This document shows, piece by piece, positions 25,437 through 35,180 of a stretch of DNA of 64,000 nt (the stretch's first letter is position 1; each line of letters starts with the position of its first letter). The notes beneath the pieces were generated by a model. That model was not told the DNA's origin. It saw nothing but the letters and a program-made list of their open reading frames with translations, and made no database searches. The stretch is taken from NCBI GenBank assembly GCA_963281255.1, contig OY725494.1, positions 2,369,934 to 2,433,933 of the forward strand, written 5' to 3'. The DNA comes from Aphrocallistes beatrix (taxonomy: Eukaryota > Porifera > Hexactinellida > Sceptrulophora > Aphrocallistidae). Made by a program: the position numbers and the translations under genes.

Positions 25437-25605
25437 ACCTTCAGTGACTGTCTAATTATTATAGAAAAGTTCTTGACTGGTTGAATTCATTTGTATTTTC
25501 TTGTATTATGCTTAAGATGCTATTTCTTTTTATTGTTATCAAATGCATGAACTTGAAACTGCAATTATTAGTGTTAATCATCAATTAAATTATCTTATAA
25601 ATTAA

Positions 25606-26891
25606 AATGGTAGGATTTTTTGTTTGTTTGAGCGAATTGATTGAAGAACTGGCAAGTCGTATAGATATGAAAATTGGTATGTGGGTGTCAAATGTCTAAT
25701 CTCTATTAATTAATAACCCGAGGAATACTTTAAAAATTAACTTTCACTTTCACTTCAACATTCCTGGACGTGCACGGATATTATTAACCAATAAAATTAA
25801 GGCCAACTGTAATATTCAAATCCTGCAATTTCATTGGTCAGCAGAGTTATGTTTGTAAACATTTTTTCATTCCAGCCAATCAAATTTGTTTTAAGTGTGA
25901 TTCTAACTTGTTTATATGTTTTGAGTAAGGTCTATTCCATATTAACCAGTTATATTAGATTCTGCTGTTAAATTAAAACCCCCCAAAAAAATAAAATTTC
26001 TTGGTCAGCAAATTTGTCACATTTTGAGGAAAGTGTGAAATTATGCATAATCCTTACATTAGGCTAGAGCAGGGGTTCTCAACCTGGGGTACGCCAGGTG
26101 TTTTTCGAGGGGTACGCCAGATGTTTTCGAAGGGTACGCTGAACCAACTTTAAATGTCTAGAACTACTATGAAATTATGTCTGGTAATTACTTCTGATTC
26201 GAGACCTGTCAAAAGTTTAACCATCTTCTGCATCCCTAGTCCAAAATCTGCAAGTTACTGTGAGGCCTTATATGTAGTAGGTTATGCTAGTAGGAGCTGC
26301 ATTAAAAATCCTAGCGTTTAAAATATAAGATCTTATAGGAAAATAAGAATTAGAGATATATACTGTACATATTTCCTAAACTCAGTTTCTGAGTCAGGAG
26401 ATTTTGATTTTAACTGTAGAATGCCCAGCATTTATATGGCTGGGAGACATCCGTGATATCGGGACACTGTGTCCCCAGTGGGCATTCTACGATTAAACAC
26501 ATTAAATTCGAATTGTGATTTTCTAAGCTGAATGAATATACGCTGTTCAGGTGTAGATTATATCCTTTTTTAGGCTGAATATGATTGCAACTAAAACAGA
26601 TCCAAACCACTACCTTATAAACAAAAGGCTCATACTCGTTCATTCGTAAGCATCTAGTAAGTGCATTAATAAACATGAAACCTAAGAAATAATCTCAGAA
26701 CTAGATTCATTAACAATTACGATGTTATTGGTAGATTGCTTTCAACAAGATATTATAAAAATGTGATGCTCAATGTTTTCCAGCTTCTGATGCTATGAAG
26801 CGCATTACAGTAATTGGATGGTTTTCGTACGTTTGTTATAAGACTTCCAAATTGAATTACAGTGCAGCAATATGAGAATCAGTCAAGTGTG
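25606..26891. other. Gene-free stretch downstream of the CLASP-like gene, copy 2
   Basis: Same content as 16390-17675: second-family repeat, hAT-like end at 26071, foldback right-end fragment at about 26216-26288, hairpin at 26417-26487. Confidence 0.5.
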
Positions 26892-27003
26892 CACTACTAC
26901 ATTTGATAGAGAGTGCAACCTTAGGAGTCATCATGCCTCAAATTATTCGAATTAACTATAAATAACAGCACGGCACAACAGTAGGTGTCCGCACGAAGTA
27001 CTC

Positions 27004-28200
27004 ATGGGAAGCAAGACAGAAGATATCTATCGCAAACAACATCATCGGTACAATTTCAGAATTGTCATTGATGAACCTGAAAAGGTTGGCAATGGGCTGA
27101 ACGCATACTTAGTGTATGTCGTTAACTATCAAACCAATCTCCCATCTTTTGAACACCCAGAGAATTGTGTTCGTAGGAGATACAGGGATTTTCTAAAGCT
27201 TTTCTTAGATCTGTCGGCTCGCTATACAAGGTTTGGACATATCATTCCAACTGCTCCAGAAAAATCGCTACAAACACTAACTAAAGTGAAATTCGGTAAG
27301 AATCTGGAAGATGCAGTTAGCGAAGTATTTATAGAAAAAAGGAGAGGTGCTTTGGAGCGTTTTCTAAACCGTATTGGTACTCATCCAGTCCTCTGTCTAG
27401 ACAACAATTTCAGGAGTTTCTTAGAAACAGAAGGAGAGTTACCTAGAACATGGGACACAGCCGCGATAAGCAAAGAGGGAATCAAAAGAATGGTGCGTGA
27501 GGTTGGAGAACATCTTCCCAGAATCGGTAGAAAATCTACTGAAACAGATATGTGGTTTGAAATGAAGCAAACACAATTCGATAATTTGGAAATGCAAATG
27601 AAAAAAATGGCAAAAGCAATCGACAATTTGGTGACAGAGAGAAGGAAATTGTGCGATGCTTGCTTCTCAGTATCAAAAGACTTGGTAGTGTTGGGACAGG
27701 TCGAAGGCAGGTCAGATCTCAGTGATTCAATTCAGATCTTGTCAGAAGTCGAATACAAGATGGGAGAATTCAATCAACAGCAGTGGAAGCTTGAATTTCT
27801 CTTACTAGGAGAATTAATTAAAGATTACCTTGGCTTGATTGGATCCATTAAAAAATGTTTTCAAGAGAGAATCCGAGTATTCAAAACTTGGCAAAAATTA
27901 CAAGGAGCACTCATCCTTTCAAGAGATAAAGAAGGAAAGTTCCAAGTGCAGGGAAAACCAGAAAAACTGATACTGATTCAAGCTGAGATAACTGCAATTT
28001 CTCAACAGGCAATCGACAATGAGGATCTCTATGATAAAATATCAGAGAACATCGCAGAAGAAATTGAAATTTTTGAGACCCAGAAGTCGGTTGATTTCAA
28101 AGCTACAATTAGGAGATATCTGCAGTGCATATTGGAGCATCAGGAAGAAGTAATCAAATGCTGGCAGGGCTTCAAGCCAAGCTTGGATACGCTTAAATAA
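27004..28200 (+). CDS. SNX1/SNX2-like PX-BAR sorting nexin, intronless
   Basis: 398 residues in one exon. A PX domain at about 16-142 includes the phosphoinositide-binding signature VRRRYRDFLKLF (residues 56-67), the loop APEKSLQTLTKVKFG and the helix EKRRGALERFLNRIGTHP. A C-terminal BAR/Vps5-type helical domain at about 170-395 ends in YLQCILEHQEEVIKCW, close to SNX1/2 'YLETLLYSQQQLAKYW'. Such proteins dimerise on endosomes, bind PI3P-type lipids and make tubules for retrieval of cargo with retromer/ESCPE-1. It lacks the acidic N-terminal region of SNX1/2 (about 520 residues), and there is no intron. That suggests a retrocopy or a lineage-specific short paralogue with its frame kept intact. 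It lies 434 bp upstream of the M1AP homologue on the same strand. Confidence 0.85.
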   Translation: MGSKTEDIYRKQHHRYNFRIVIDEPEKVGNGLNAYLVYVVNYQTNLPSFEHPENCVRRRYRDFLKLFLDLSARYTRFGHIIPTAPEKSLQTLTKVKFGKNLEDAVSEVFIEKRRGALERFLNRIGTHPVLCLDNNFRSFLETEGELPRTWDTAAISKEGIKRMVREVGEHLPRIGRKSTETDMWFEMKQTQFDNLEMQMKKMAKAIDNLVTERRKLCDACFSVSKDLVVLGQVEGRSDLSDSIQILSEVEYKMGEFNQQQWKLEFLLLGELIKDYLGLIGSIKKCFQERIRVFKTWQKLQGALILSRDKEGKFQVQGKPEKLILIQAEITAISQQAIDNEDLYDKISENIAEEIEIFETQKSVDFKATIRRYLQCILEHQEEVIKCWQGFKPSLDTLK

Positions 28201-28312
28201 TTACCTTACAATACTAATTATCCCCGTGCTTGTCCCTATAAACTAACCTTGTACTGAAAGCCCTAAGAATGTATTCCTTAGACCACTTCATTTAAATCTT
28301 AAAGGGATTAAA

Positions 28313-28370
28313 TTAATTTAAATGATGTGAGGAATTAAATTAATTTAAATGATGTGAGGAATTAAAAAGG
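28313..28370. repeat. 27-bp tandem duplication in the SNX-M1AP intergenic region
   Basis: The unit 'aattaatttaaatgatgtgagg' with a short spacer occurs twice in a row. The remaining intergenic DNA shows nothing recognisable. Confidence 0.6.
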
Positions 28371-28633
28371 GATTAACTGAATGGTTTAGAATAGGAGGAT
28401 AGTTGATGGTGGTACAAGTCATGCAGATCTTAAATATTTATTTATGTAGTATCCAATGAGGATTTTTTGAATGAAATTGAGCTGCCTAAAAAAGGTCAGA
28501 AAGATAGCTATCATTCAAATAATAGAACAGAGGATTGTCTTAACCTAGTTTGAGCCTTGAATTGAATTGACTCAAGGTTTTCATTTGAGAAAGATATATT
28601 TAATCAAGTTAATTAACAATTAACATTAAAAAA

Positions 28634-30274
28634 ATGTCTGAAGGAGAGGAGAGCAGTAAGCAGATAGACCGTGTGTTGATTATAGATGAGTCTTCTTTCA
28701 CGTCTAACCTCACCCGTGATATCTACAAGGCTCTGCTGCACTTCCTATTACTAGCTGATAATGCGGATCCTTCCTATAGGACTCCCAGGTTAGGGGTCAC
28801 TCTCTTACAAGGAAACGGTCGGCACATCCTTCCGAAGATCCTGTTTCCATTCCAACCTCTCAACAAGTCCACTCTAGTTAAACTCAGGTCTGCTCTAAAG
28901 CAATCGAGTGCAAGCGTTTACAACTCAGTCGGTGATACAGCTCACTTAGACTATTTGCATTGGAAAAACGTTCTAGCGGAGAGTGTGAAATCTCAATTGC
29001 AACCCATCATCACCGCCCATCATGACTCAAGCATTGGTTGCGAGTTTATACTAACTGTAATAACTGGAAGGGACAGAATGTGGGTGGATAAATCTCTCAG
29101 ACTTTTGAATTCTCTCTCTACAATTAGGAATATTCTGGTTAGGAAAATAGAGATAGTTTGTGCAGCAAATGTAGATAATTGTCTAGAGGATTCTAGCATG
29201 GATATGGATGGACATGATACTATTCCGATCCCAAACCGTCTCTCAGATGAAAATACAAGGAACAACTCGATATCTCAGAGCATGACCGAGTCTAGTTTTG
29301 GAGCAGAAATAAGTATTGGATCTCTTAGTGTGGTTGCGGATGAAGTTAGTCTGTTGCAATACTTTAAATCTTGGCTGACATTTCAGAATAATGACAGTGA
29401 AGACGTTCGACTACACATCGGTCAGCTGACATTGAAATGTGACATACAAGATTGCGTACTACGAACTGACTGGATGCCTTTCCAGAATTCGTTTTACATC
29501 AATGAAATACAGTCTCAGAGTGAAGGCAATACCAACAAAACTTGTGGTGCATTAAGACAGCAGCATTTCTCCATTGAGCTGAATAGCGTCAGCTTGATAG
29601 AGGAAAAAGGTGTTTGTGAATCAGTGCTATTTGGTACTCCACGCTTATTAAAGCCGACCTCTTTTTGGAAACTAGACTGGGAAGACTTGGAGAAAAATCA
29701 AGAGCGCTTCTTAGCACTGAGTGAGAAGTTATCTGAGAGGAAGCAATGTCTCGTTGTCAAGCAGAGCTGTAATTTGGATGTCAGAGGACGGCGTGTACCG
29801 AATGGACACTTCTTGCTGCTGCCTTCTGCCACCTGCAATGGCATGTTAATAAAGCCGATTGTGACCAGGGAATTGGTGATAGAGTCTGGATGTGAAACTG
29901 GGATTACTCGAGACATTGATAAATATGTCCAGCAGGAAGTCAGTAGCACTTTGGATTCATTGTCACTCTATGGCGAATATAATCCTTTGAATCATGAGAG
30001 CGGGTTATATACATGTTTAGAGAACCTGTATGAGAAAGGAAAAACTGCAGGGAGTGCTCAACGATCTACGGGCAGTGTGAGAAGTGAGAGAGGATATGTT
30101 GGCGCTATCCCTCCGAGGAAAGGTGTTATAAGGGGAAGAAAGAAAATAGCTTTCGTACAAAGCGTCAACTCAGATGAATATGGCAGGAATATGACCTCAA
30201 GCCGAATTCAAACTCACAACCACAACCCTAATCATAGTCATGACCTTTGCCTATCTCCGGCGAGCGACTATTGA
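28634..30274 (+). CDS. M1AP: Meiosis 1 arrest/associated protein homologue, intronless
   Basis: 546 residues, close to the 530 of human M1AP. Blocks that match the vertebrate protein as I recall it, in order: LSVVADEVSLLQYFKSWL (231-248), LKCDIQDCVL (267-276), GVCESVLFGTPRLLKPTSFW (326-345) then KLDWEDLEKNQERFLALSEKL (346-366), IVTREL (409-414) and STLDSL...YNPL..ESGLY (438-459). The tail is basic and low in complexity, ending in a His/Asn-rich stretch. In vertebrates M1AP acts in male meiosis with the ZZS (SHOC1-TEX11-SPO16) proteins in crossover formation. The same role here is inferred from homology only. Vertebrate M1AP has many introns; this copy has none. An AATAAA lies about 170 bp after the stop (30442-30447). 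Start chosen as the first ATG, preceded by stops. Confidence 0.85.
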   Translation: MSEGEESSKQIDRVLIIDESSFTSNLTRDIYKALLHFLLLADNADPSYRTPRLGVTLLQGNGRHILPKILFPFQPLNKSTLVKLRSALKQSSASVYNSVGDTAHLDYLHWKNVLAESVKSQLQPIITAHHDSSIGCEFILTVITGRDRMWVDKSLRLLNSLSTIRNILVRKIEIVCAANVDNCLEDSSMDMDGHDTIPIPNRLSDENTRNNSISQSMTESSFGAEISIGSLSVVADEVSLLQYFKSWLTFQNNDSEDVRLHIGQLTLKCDIQDCVLRTDWMPFQNSFYINEIQSQSEGNTNKTCGALRQQHFSIELNSVSLIEEKGVCESVLFGTPRLLKPTSFWKLDWEDLEKNQERFLALSEKLSERKQCLVVKQSCNLDVRGRRVPNGHFLLLPSATCNGMLIKPIVTRELVIESGCETGITRDIDKYVQQEVSSTLDSLSLYGEYNPLNHESGLYTCLENLYEKGKTAGSAQRSTGSVRSERGYVGAIPPRKGVIRGRKKIAFVQSVNSDEYGRNMTSSRIQTHNHNPNHSHDLCLSPASDY

Positions 30275-30743
30275 TATGGCATATTAGTAGTAACGGAGTG
30301 GAACACACAGAAAGTAACTCACAAGCAAGAGTCAGTGTGTAGGATTCATAAGTTGTATTGGAAATCTTAGAAATCAATTCATTGCTATACAGTATGATGT
30401 TAACAAGCGCTTCGAGACAAAGTGCATTGTGAAATCCTAAAAATAAACATACACATAACGCTACCCAGTACGTATTACTGTAGTACAACGAGTATATACG
30501 AAATTTAGCCCACTGAATAGAAAGTATAACTTTAAACAAAACGATTGTGGTACTGCCCCACCAAGAAAAAATAGCATTGTCGGAAATTTTTGAAAATTGT
30601 ATCGTGAGGGGTTTTAAGGGTGGAAAACAGATACTCCTGGGTTCATAGACAATTTTTAAATAGTAATCAATTTCAGGATATCATTGCACTACGTCGTAAT
30701 ATAAAATATTCAGATAAACAATACTCTCGGATTTAATTGCAAC
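30275..30743. other. M1AP 3' flank, no further gene
   Basis: Contains a candidate polyadenylation signal AATAAA at 30442-30447. No other feature seen. Confidence 0.4.
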
Positions 30744-30888
30744 CAGAGGCGTAGCCAGGGTGCGGCACATGGGGCCTAGGCAGCAACCTCAAAGGCTGTG
30801 CCCACTAAAATTTCACAAATTAGCATTGGGTGCCGCAACCCTCTCACGGAATTGCCGCACCCTAAAAATTGGGCTGGCTACGCCTCTG
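30744..30888. mobile_element. hAT-like MITE, complete with 8-bp target duplication
   Basis: A 145-bp element with ends CAGAGGCGTAGCCAG / CTGGCTACGCCTCTG. It is flanked by a perfect octamer duplication ATTGCAAC (30736-30743 and 30889-30896). Confidence 0.85.
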
Positions 30889-30965
30889 ATTGCAACCATC
30901 TTGTATGTCCATTTTCTCATATTTTAATAGCAATAAAATAGGTTATGCTTATTTTCGCACCTCTA

Positions 30966-32416
30966 TAGGGTGTTCAATAAGTTCGTGGAATTTAGCATAT
31001 ATGTAACTAGTATAGTAATTGTTAATTTTTAATTTTCAACATAATTCCCTTTTAGTTCAATACATTTAAGCCATCTATCTTTAAGTTTCTCTATACCGTT
31101 GTAATGAATGTTAATTATATGTACAGTAAAGGCGAACATGGAGATCGGAAATTCTGAATAGTTAATTAGTAGAGTGAGCATCTGGAAATCATTTGAGTAA
31201 TATATATATTGTATCAGTATCGAGATTGGATGTATGTCTGTATAGAGATTATTAAAGATTGATTATTCGTATCTTACACCATGATGAAAGAATTTTTTGT
31301 CTTGAGTGTCCAGCCAGTCCTCAAAACACGATTCCAAGGCATCATCTTCGTCAAAACTCTTTCCACGTAGTGCTTGCTTAGCCATAGCCTACTATACATA
31401 AGGTTTTATGTATAGTAGGCTATGGCTTAGCAATAGGATTTAGATAAAAGTCACTGGGAGCTAAATCAGGACTGTAGGGTGGGTGTTCACTGTTCAGCCT
31501 GTTTAAAGTCACAATTTCTTATTGCCTCTTGCAATGCAATATGGCTTTTGTGGGGTGGGGCATTATCGTGTAAAAGGAGTGGAATTTTCTTAAGCATCCC
31601 ACGCTTATTCATCTTTATTGAATCTCGTAATCTCGTCATTAGATTAGCATAATATGCTCCAGTAGCAGTTGTATTCTTTGGGAGGTAATCTAGCAACAAT
31701 GGTCCCTTAGAATCCCAAAATATTGATAGCATCACCTTTGATTTCGACTTTGGACAAGGATTACCAAGTCGAGGGACTTTGTGCTTGGGAGAGTCTTCAT
31801 GTCTTCATTCTGCGGCCTCGTTAATAGTTAAAGGATCATGGTAGTATATCCAGGTTTCATCTCCTGTAACCAGTCTTGCATTAAAATCTTCTGGATTGGA
31901 CATATACAGGTCAAGCATTCTCTTGCTAGTCTCCACTCTGACCCGCATTTGATATTCAGATAACATTTTGGTATCCACTTTGCTTTGAATTTCTTGAGCC
32001 CAAGTTAGTCATGAATAATTGAGTGAATAATCCCAATAGATAAATCTACTCTATTCGCAATATTTCTTATCGATATGCAGTGATCCTTCTCTATCATATC
32101 AGTAATAGAGTGGATCGTGTTTGGATGGTGTGAAAATTGGGCTCTTCCTGATCGAGGGTCATCTGTTATGCTTTGTCCTCCACGTTTGAATTCAGCATGC
32201 CACTTTGCAACCATAGATTGACTTGGGGCATTGTCATTGAGGACCTCTTCCATCTATTTAAACGTTTCTGTAGCGCTTAATCCTTTTTTACAGAGGAATT
32301 TAATGACTGCCCGATGCTCTAAATTCTCAAAATTCATTTTTTCTCAAACACAAAGGAAGATCTACCCTCTATTAGTGTTCTAAATACTATTTTCCACGAA
32401 CTTATTGAACACCCTG
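30966..32416 (-). mobile_element. mariner transposon, degraded but with both ends
   Basis: About 1,451 bp between TA dinucleotides, with inverted ends (C/T)AGGGTGTTCAATAAGTTC. The minus strand encodes mariner transposase pieces. An N-terminal helix-turn-helix part (about 32005-32253) contains AKWHAEFKRG and the spacer motif DDPRSGRA. A catalytic part has HDNAPPHKS (second D) and HPPYSPDLAPSD (third D, about 33-34 residues on). The frame is broken by at least one frameshift just before HPPYSPD (near 31487) and by others, so it is inactive. Extra DNA at about 31120-31250 and a 44-bp hairpin at 31382 explain the length above the usual 1.3 kb. Confidence 0.85.
31382..31425. mobile_element. 44-bp foldback hairpin inserted in the mariner, 5-bp target duplication
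   Basis: CCATAGCCTAC...GTAGGCTATGG folds into a 20-bp stem with a 4-base loop. It is flanked by CTTAG on both sides (31377-31381, 31426-31430). Removing it and one CTTAG restores the mariner reading PIAKQALRGKSF, so it is a later insertion. Its ends match the termini of the 1,065-bp foldback at 53871-54935. Confidence 0.85.
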
Positions 32417-32534
32417 TATACCGGGTGATCAAAAGAAAACAAAAATACTAGTGTACAGGCGTTCCCCCACTTTAATTTTGAGTACACCACTGATGACAAG
32501 CGACCGACTCATTCTGGGAGAGTTGAAAACAGCC

Positions 32535-32919
32535 CTGTTGCGTGATATCTTGAGATCGTAATATTTTGAGATATCGTAGCATTCTGAGATTTTGTTTGGC
32601 TTACTCAAATGGCCTTGTGGATCAATCGGTTTCATTGTGGCACTAAATTGTGGCACATGACAAAATTTGATGGCACGCGACACAATTTACTATGGTAAAC
32701 CCCACATGGACCATGGATAATTTATATTTTAATAATTTATGGTCCATATGGGGTTCAACCATAGTAAATTGTGTCGCGCGCCATCAAATTTTGTCATGTG
32801 CCACAATTTAGTACTACAATGAAACCGATTGAACCACAAGGCCATTTGAGTAAGCCAAACAAAATCTCAGAATGCTACGATATCTCAAAATATTACGATC
32901 TCAAGATATCACGCAACAG
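32535..32919. mobile_element. Palindromic (foldback/MITE) element
   Basis: About 385 bp that reads as one long inverted repeat. The arms start CTGTTGCGTGATATCTTGAG and mirror each other around about 32727. Non-coding. Class not determined. Confidence 0.7.
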
Positions 32920-33011
32920 TACAAAACAATATACGAATTGTATATAAATGTCAAAAGCTATTTTCATAACAAATATAAATTGTTAATCAATGATATATTT
33001 GGAGGCTATAA

Positions 33012-33520
33012 TCCTTACTATTAAAACTATATATCTGTAACGAATTGATTGAAGAAACTGCCAAGCACAGAAAGCTGATTTTGGGCATGTGGGAGTCTTT
33101 TGGCTATGGCTCCAGTAAGTTCTGAGCTCAGCCCAAAATGTCGACTCATTATGACGTCACTGTCACCTTTTTATAATTAGAAATTTCAGTTATTCGACCA
33201 TAACTCAGTCATTTTAGGTGATAGAAGGCTGAGATTTTAATAGAATGTGCACATTAATGTACCTCACATATGGTGTAACTATCATCAAAAAATGATGACT
33301 CATCACTCTGTTATGACGTCATCATTACGTATCAAAATTTTTAAAATTGACAAATTTGGTGATTTATCGAGTGATATCGATTTTATCAGTAAGATAGACA
33401 TATTTAGAGATGTTATCTCCCTTATAATTAACCAATGGTGACCCCAGGCGACCGAAGGGAGCCTCCGGCGGACACAAAGTGTCCGCCAGCCGCGCAGCGC
33501 AAGCAAGCGAAGCGGGCTTG
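33012..33520 (+). mobile_element. Helitron-like non-autonomous element, complete
   Basis: Begins TCCTTACTATTAAAAC after an A and ends ...AGCGGGCTTG before a T, so it sits between A and T as Helitrons do. Order: 5' terminus, short AT tract, GTAACGAATTGATTGAAGAA core, TGACGTCA, TGACTCA, TGACGTCA, then the GC-rich 3' block with a hairpin (GGCGGACAC / GTGTCCGCC) and a terminal stem. 509 bp, non-coding. Confidence 0.7.
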
Positions 33521-33705
33521 TAAATAAGTAAAATACATTGAATCGCCCCAATTATATTATGATGGTAGAAAATATATTTATATTTAGCGACAATTTCACA
33601 CAAAAATTAGGCGGGCCCATTATAGTGTTTGAAAATAGTTGCGGGTCGTCAAATTTTGTCTCGCGGGTCCAAAATGGCCCGCGGCGTACGGGTTGCCCAC
33701 CACAG
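33521..33705 (+). mobile_element. hAT-like MITE remnant (right part)
   Basis: Resembles the right half of the MITE at 37984-38333, with 'aattaggcgggcc', 'gcgggtcgtcaaattttgtctcgcggg' and 'ggttgcccacca'. Its left half is missing. The Helitron-like copy ending at 33520 abuts it. Confidence 0.55.
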
Positions 33706-33816
33706 AATTAAATGGAGAACATCTAGATTCTAGAACATGTGCTGATTTAAACCTTTTCCTTTGACATATTGTCAAAATGTGCTTATTCTTGATTATTTTG
33801 GATTGAATAAGTTATA

Positions 33817-33904
33817 GGGCATGCCTAATTTCCGGGACGGGACGGCATCTCGTCCCGGAAATTAGGTATCTTAACCCGTCCCGTCCCGGAAATTAGGCAT
33901 GCCC
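33817..33904. mobile_element. 88-bp GC-rich palindromic MITE with 9-bp target duplication
   Basis: GGGCATGCCTAATTTCCGGG and its complement at the other end, with 'cgtcccgtccc' inside. The nonamer TAAGTTATA is duplicated at 33808-33816 and 33905-33913. A 9-bp duplication fits a MULE-type element. A similar 'atgcctaattt' hairpin lies at about 45243-45345. Confidence 0.75.
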
Positions 33905-33913
33905 TAAGTTATA

Positions 33914-34671
33914 ATAATAAAATAGACTGATTCGTGGGGATTTGAATTTGAGGCCTGTCTTATTAAGCATCCTGTAGATATTTTCACAACGTTTAGAATT
34001 TAAAAAATGTGCGAGAGGCTAGTTTTCAAAAAAGGGTGAGTTGTTGATTCCGAATATCGTATTATCAAAACTATTCGATAAATAATTCGTTTGTTTATAT
34101 TTAAACTAGATTCATAAAACAAACAAATTTCGAAAGTATACTAGAGACCAGTGGTGTCGATTTCCGAATTATTTTCTGAAAGAAAATTTTGCTTCCCCCT
34201 AGTTTGAATTCTTGGCGTTATTTCCTAAAATAAGTAATATTTTAGAATAAGTATTCAAACCCTCTCTCTATTGTATCATCATGACTTCATCACGCATGGA
34301 TGTTAGTAAAACTAATATACATCAATATGTACATTCATATTTTATTAAAACATTTATTTGAATTCAAATAAGATCAAATGTGCGTAAAATTATACATTGT
34401 TTGACTTCAAGTAATTCTTGTTAGAGAGTTAAAAGTAAGCATTTTTTAGTGTATTTGGAGTATTACAGTTTTTTAGTGTATTTGGAGTATTACAGATTTC
34501 AAAGTAGGCATTCCTGAAATTTTGATTTTGTGTATTTATAAGAGAATAAAATTATAGCACTATCAAGTATGTAAACTTTTTAACTACTATATTAGAACGC
34601 TAAATTTTATCGTTGCTTTCCATGCATAGTTGTTGCACATCATCGAATTTAAGACAATATTAGAATACTGG
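33914..34671. other. Gene-free stretch
   Basis: No gene seen. A 28-bp direct tandem duplication (unit containing 'ttttttagtgtatttggagtattacag') lies at about 34443-34497. Confidence 0.5.
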
Positions 34672-34852
34672 TCACTCCGCTTAATCGGGACAGTTTGGTT
34701 CTGGATAATTGTCCCGATTATACAGAGTTCCCAGTTAACCAATGAAATTTTGTATTAGCTTCTATATAAGGGGACCATTCCGTTCCTGGAGACTTGTCCC
34801 AATTAAGCGGTTGTGCCGATTAACCGGAGGCCCAATTAAGCAGAGTTGTGTA
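34672..34852. mobile_element. pogo-like MITE
   Basis: Imperfect inverted ends (CACTCCGCTTAATCGGGAC at left, ...CCAATTAAGCAGAGTTG at right) with 'cttaattggg' words throughout, as in pogo/Tigger-type elements. Confidence 0.55.
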
Positions 34853-35056
34853 TTTCTACTGGTTGCCCCCCCCCCCCATCTTTTCTATTACTTTTAAAAA
34901 TTGAACGCCTATGGTGGCCACATAAAGGGGAATAAAGAAATTTCATCGTTTAATTATTATGTATATCAATCAAATACAGAATGAGATGGGGCATAATAAA
35001 AACTAGGGCCATTCTAGTAAGAAGCACATACCAACCCATTTTAAATCAATCTATAA

Positions 35057-35180
35057 TCCTTACTATTAATTATTAGAAATTTCTCGACTATAACTCAGCC
35101 ATTTTAGGTGATAGAAGGCTGAAATTTCAATATAAAGTGCACATTAAAATATCTCAAATATGATACAACTCTCATCAAAA
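35057..35180 (+). mobile_element. Helitron-like fragment, 5' part
   Basis: Starts TCCTTACTATTAA after an A, then jumps to the family's middle ('gactataactcagccattttaggtgatagaaggctg'). It stops where the LTR-element repeat begins. Confidence 0.55.

Larger units (their letters stand above)
17876..26891. repeat. 9,016-bp segment, copy 2 of the direct duplication
   Basis: Matches 8660-17675 at offset 9,216 wherever compared. Unlike copy 1 it continues into unique sequence (the SNX gene), so this copy is the one joined to the right-hand contig. Confidence 0.9.

Noticed and set aside
33303-33603. Small frames with RTQSVRQPRSASKRSA-type peptides seen at many places
   Set aside because: These are translations of the Helitron-like GC-rich 3' block, repeated wherever that block occurs, with no start or frame conservation.
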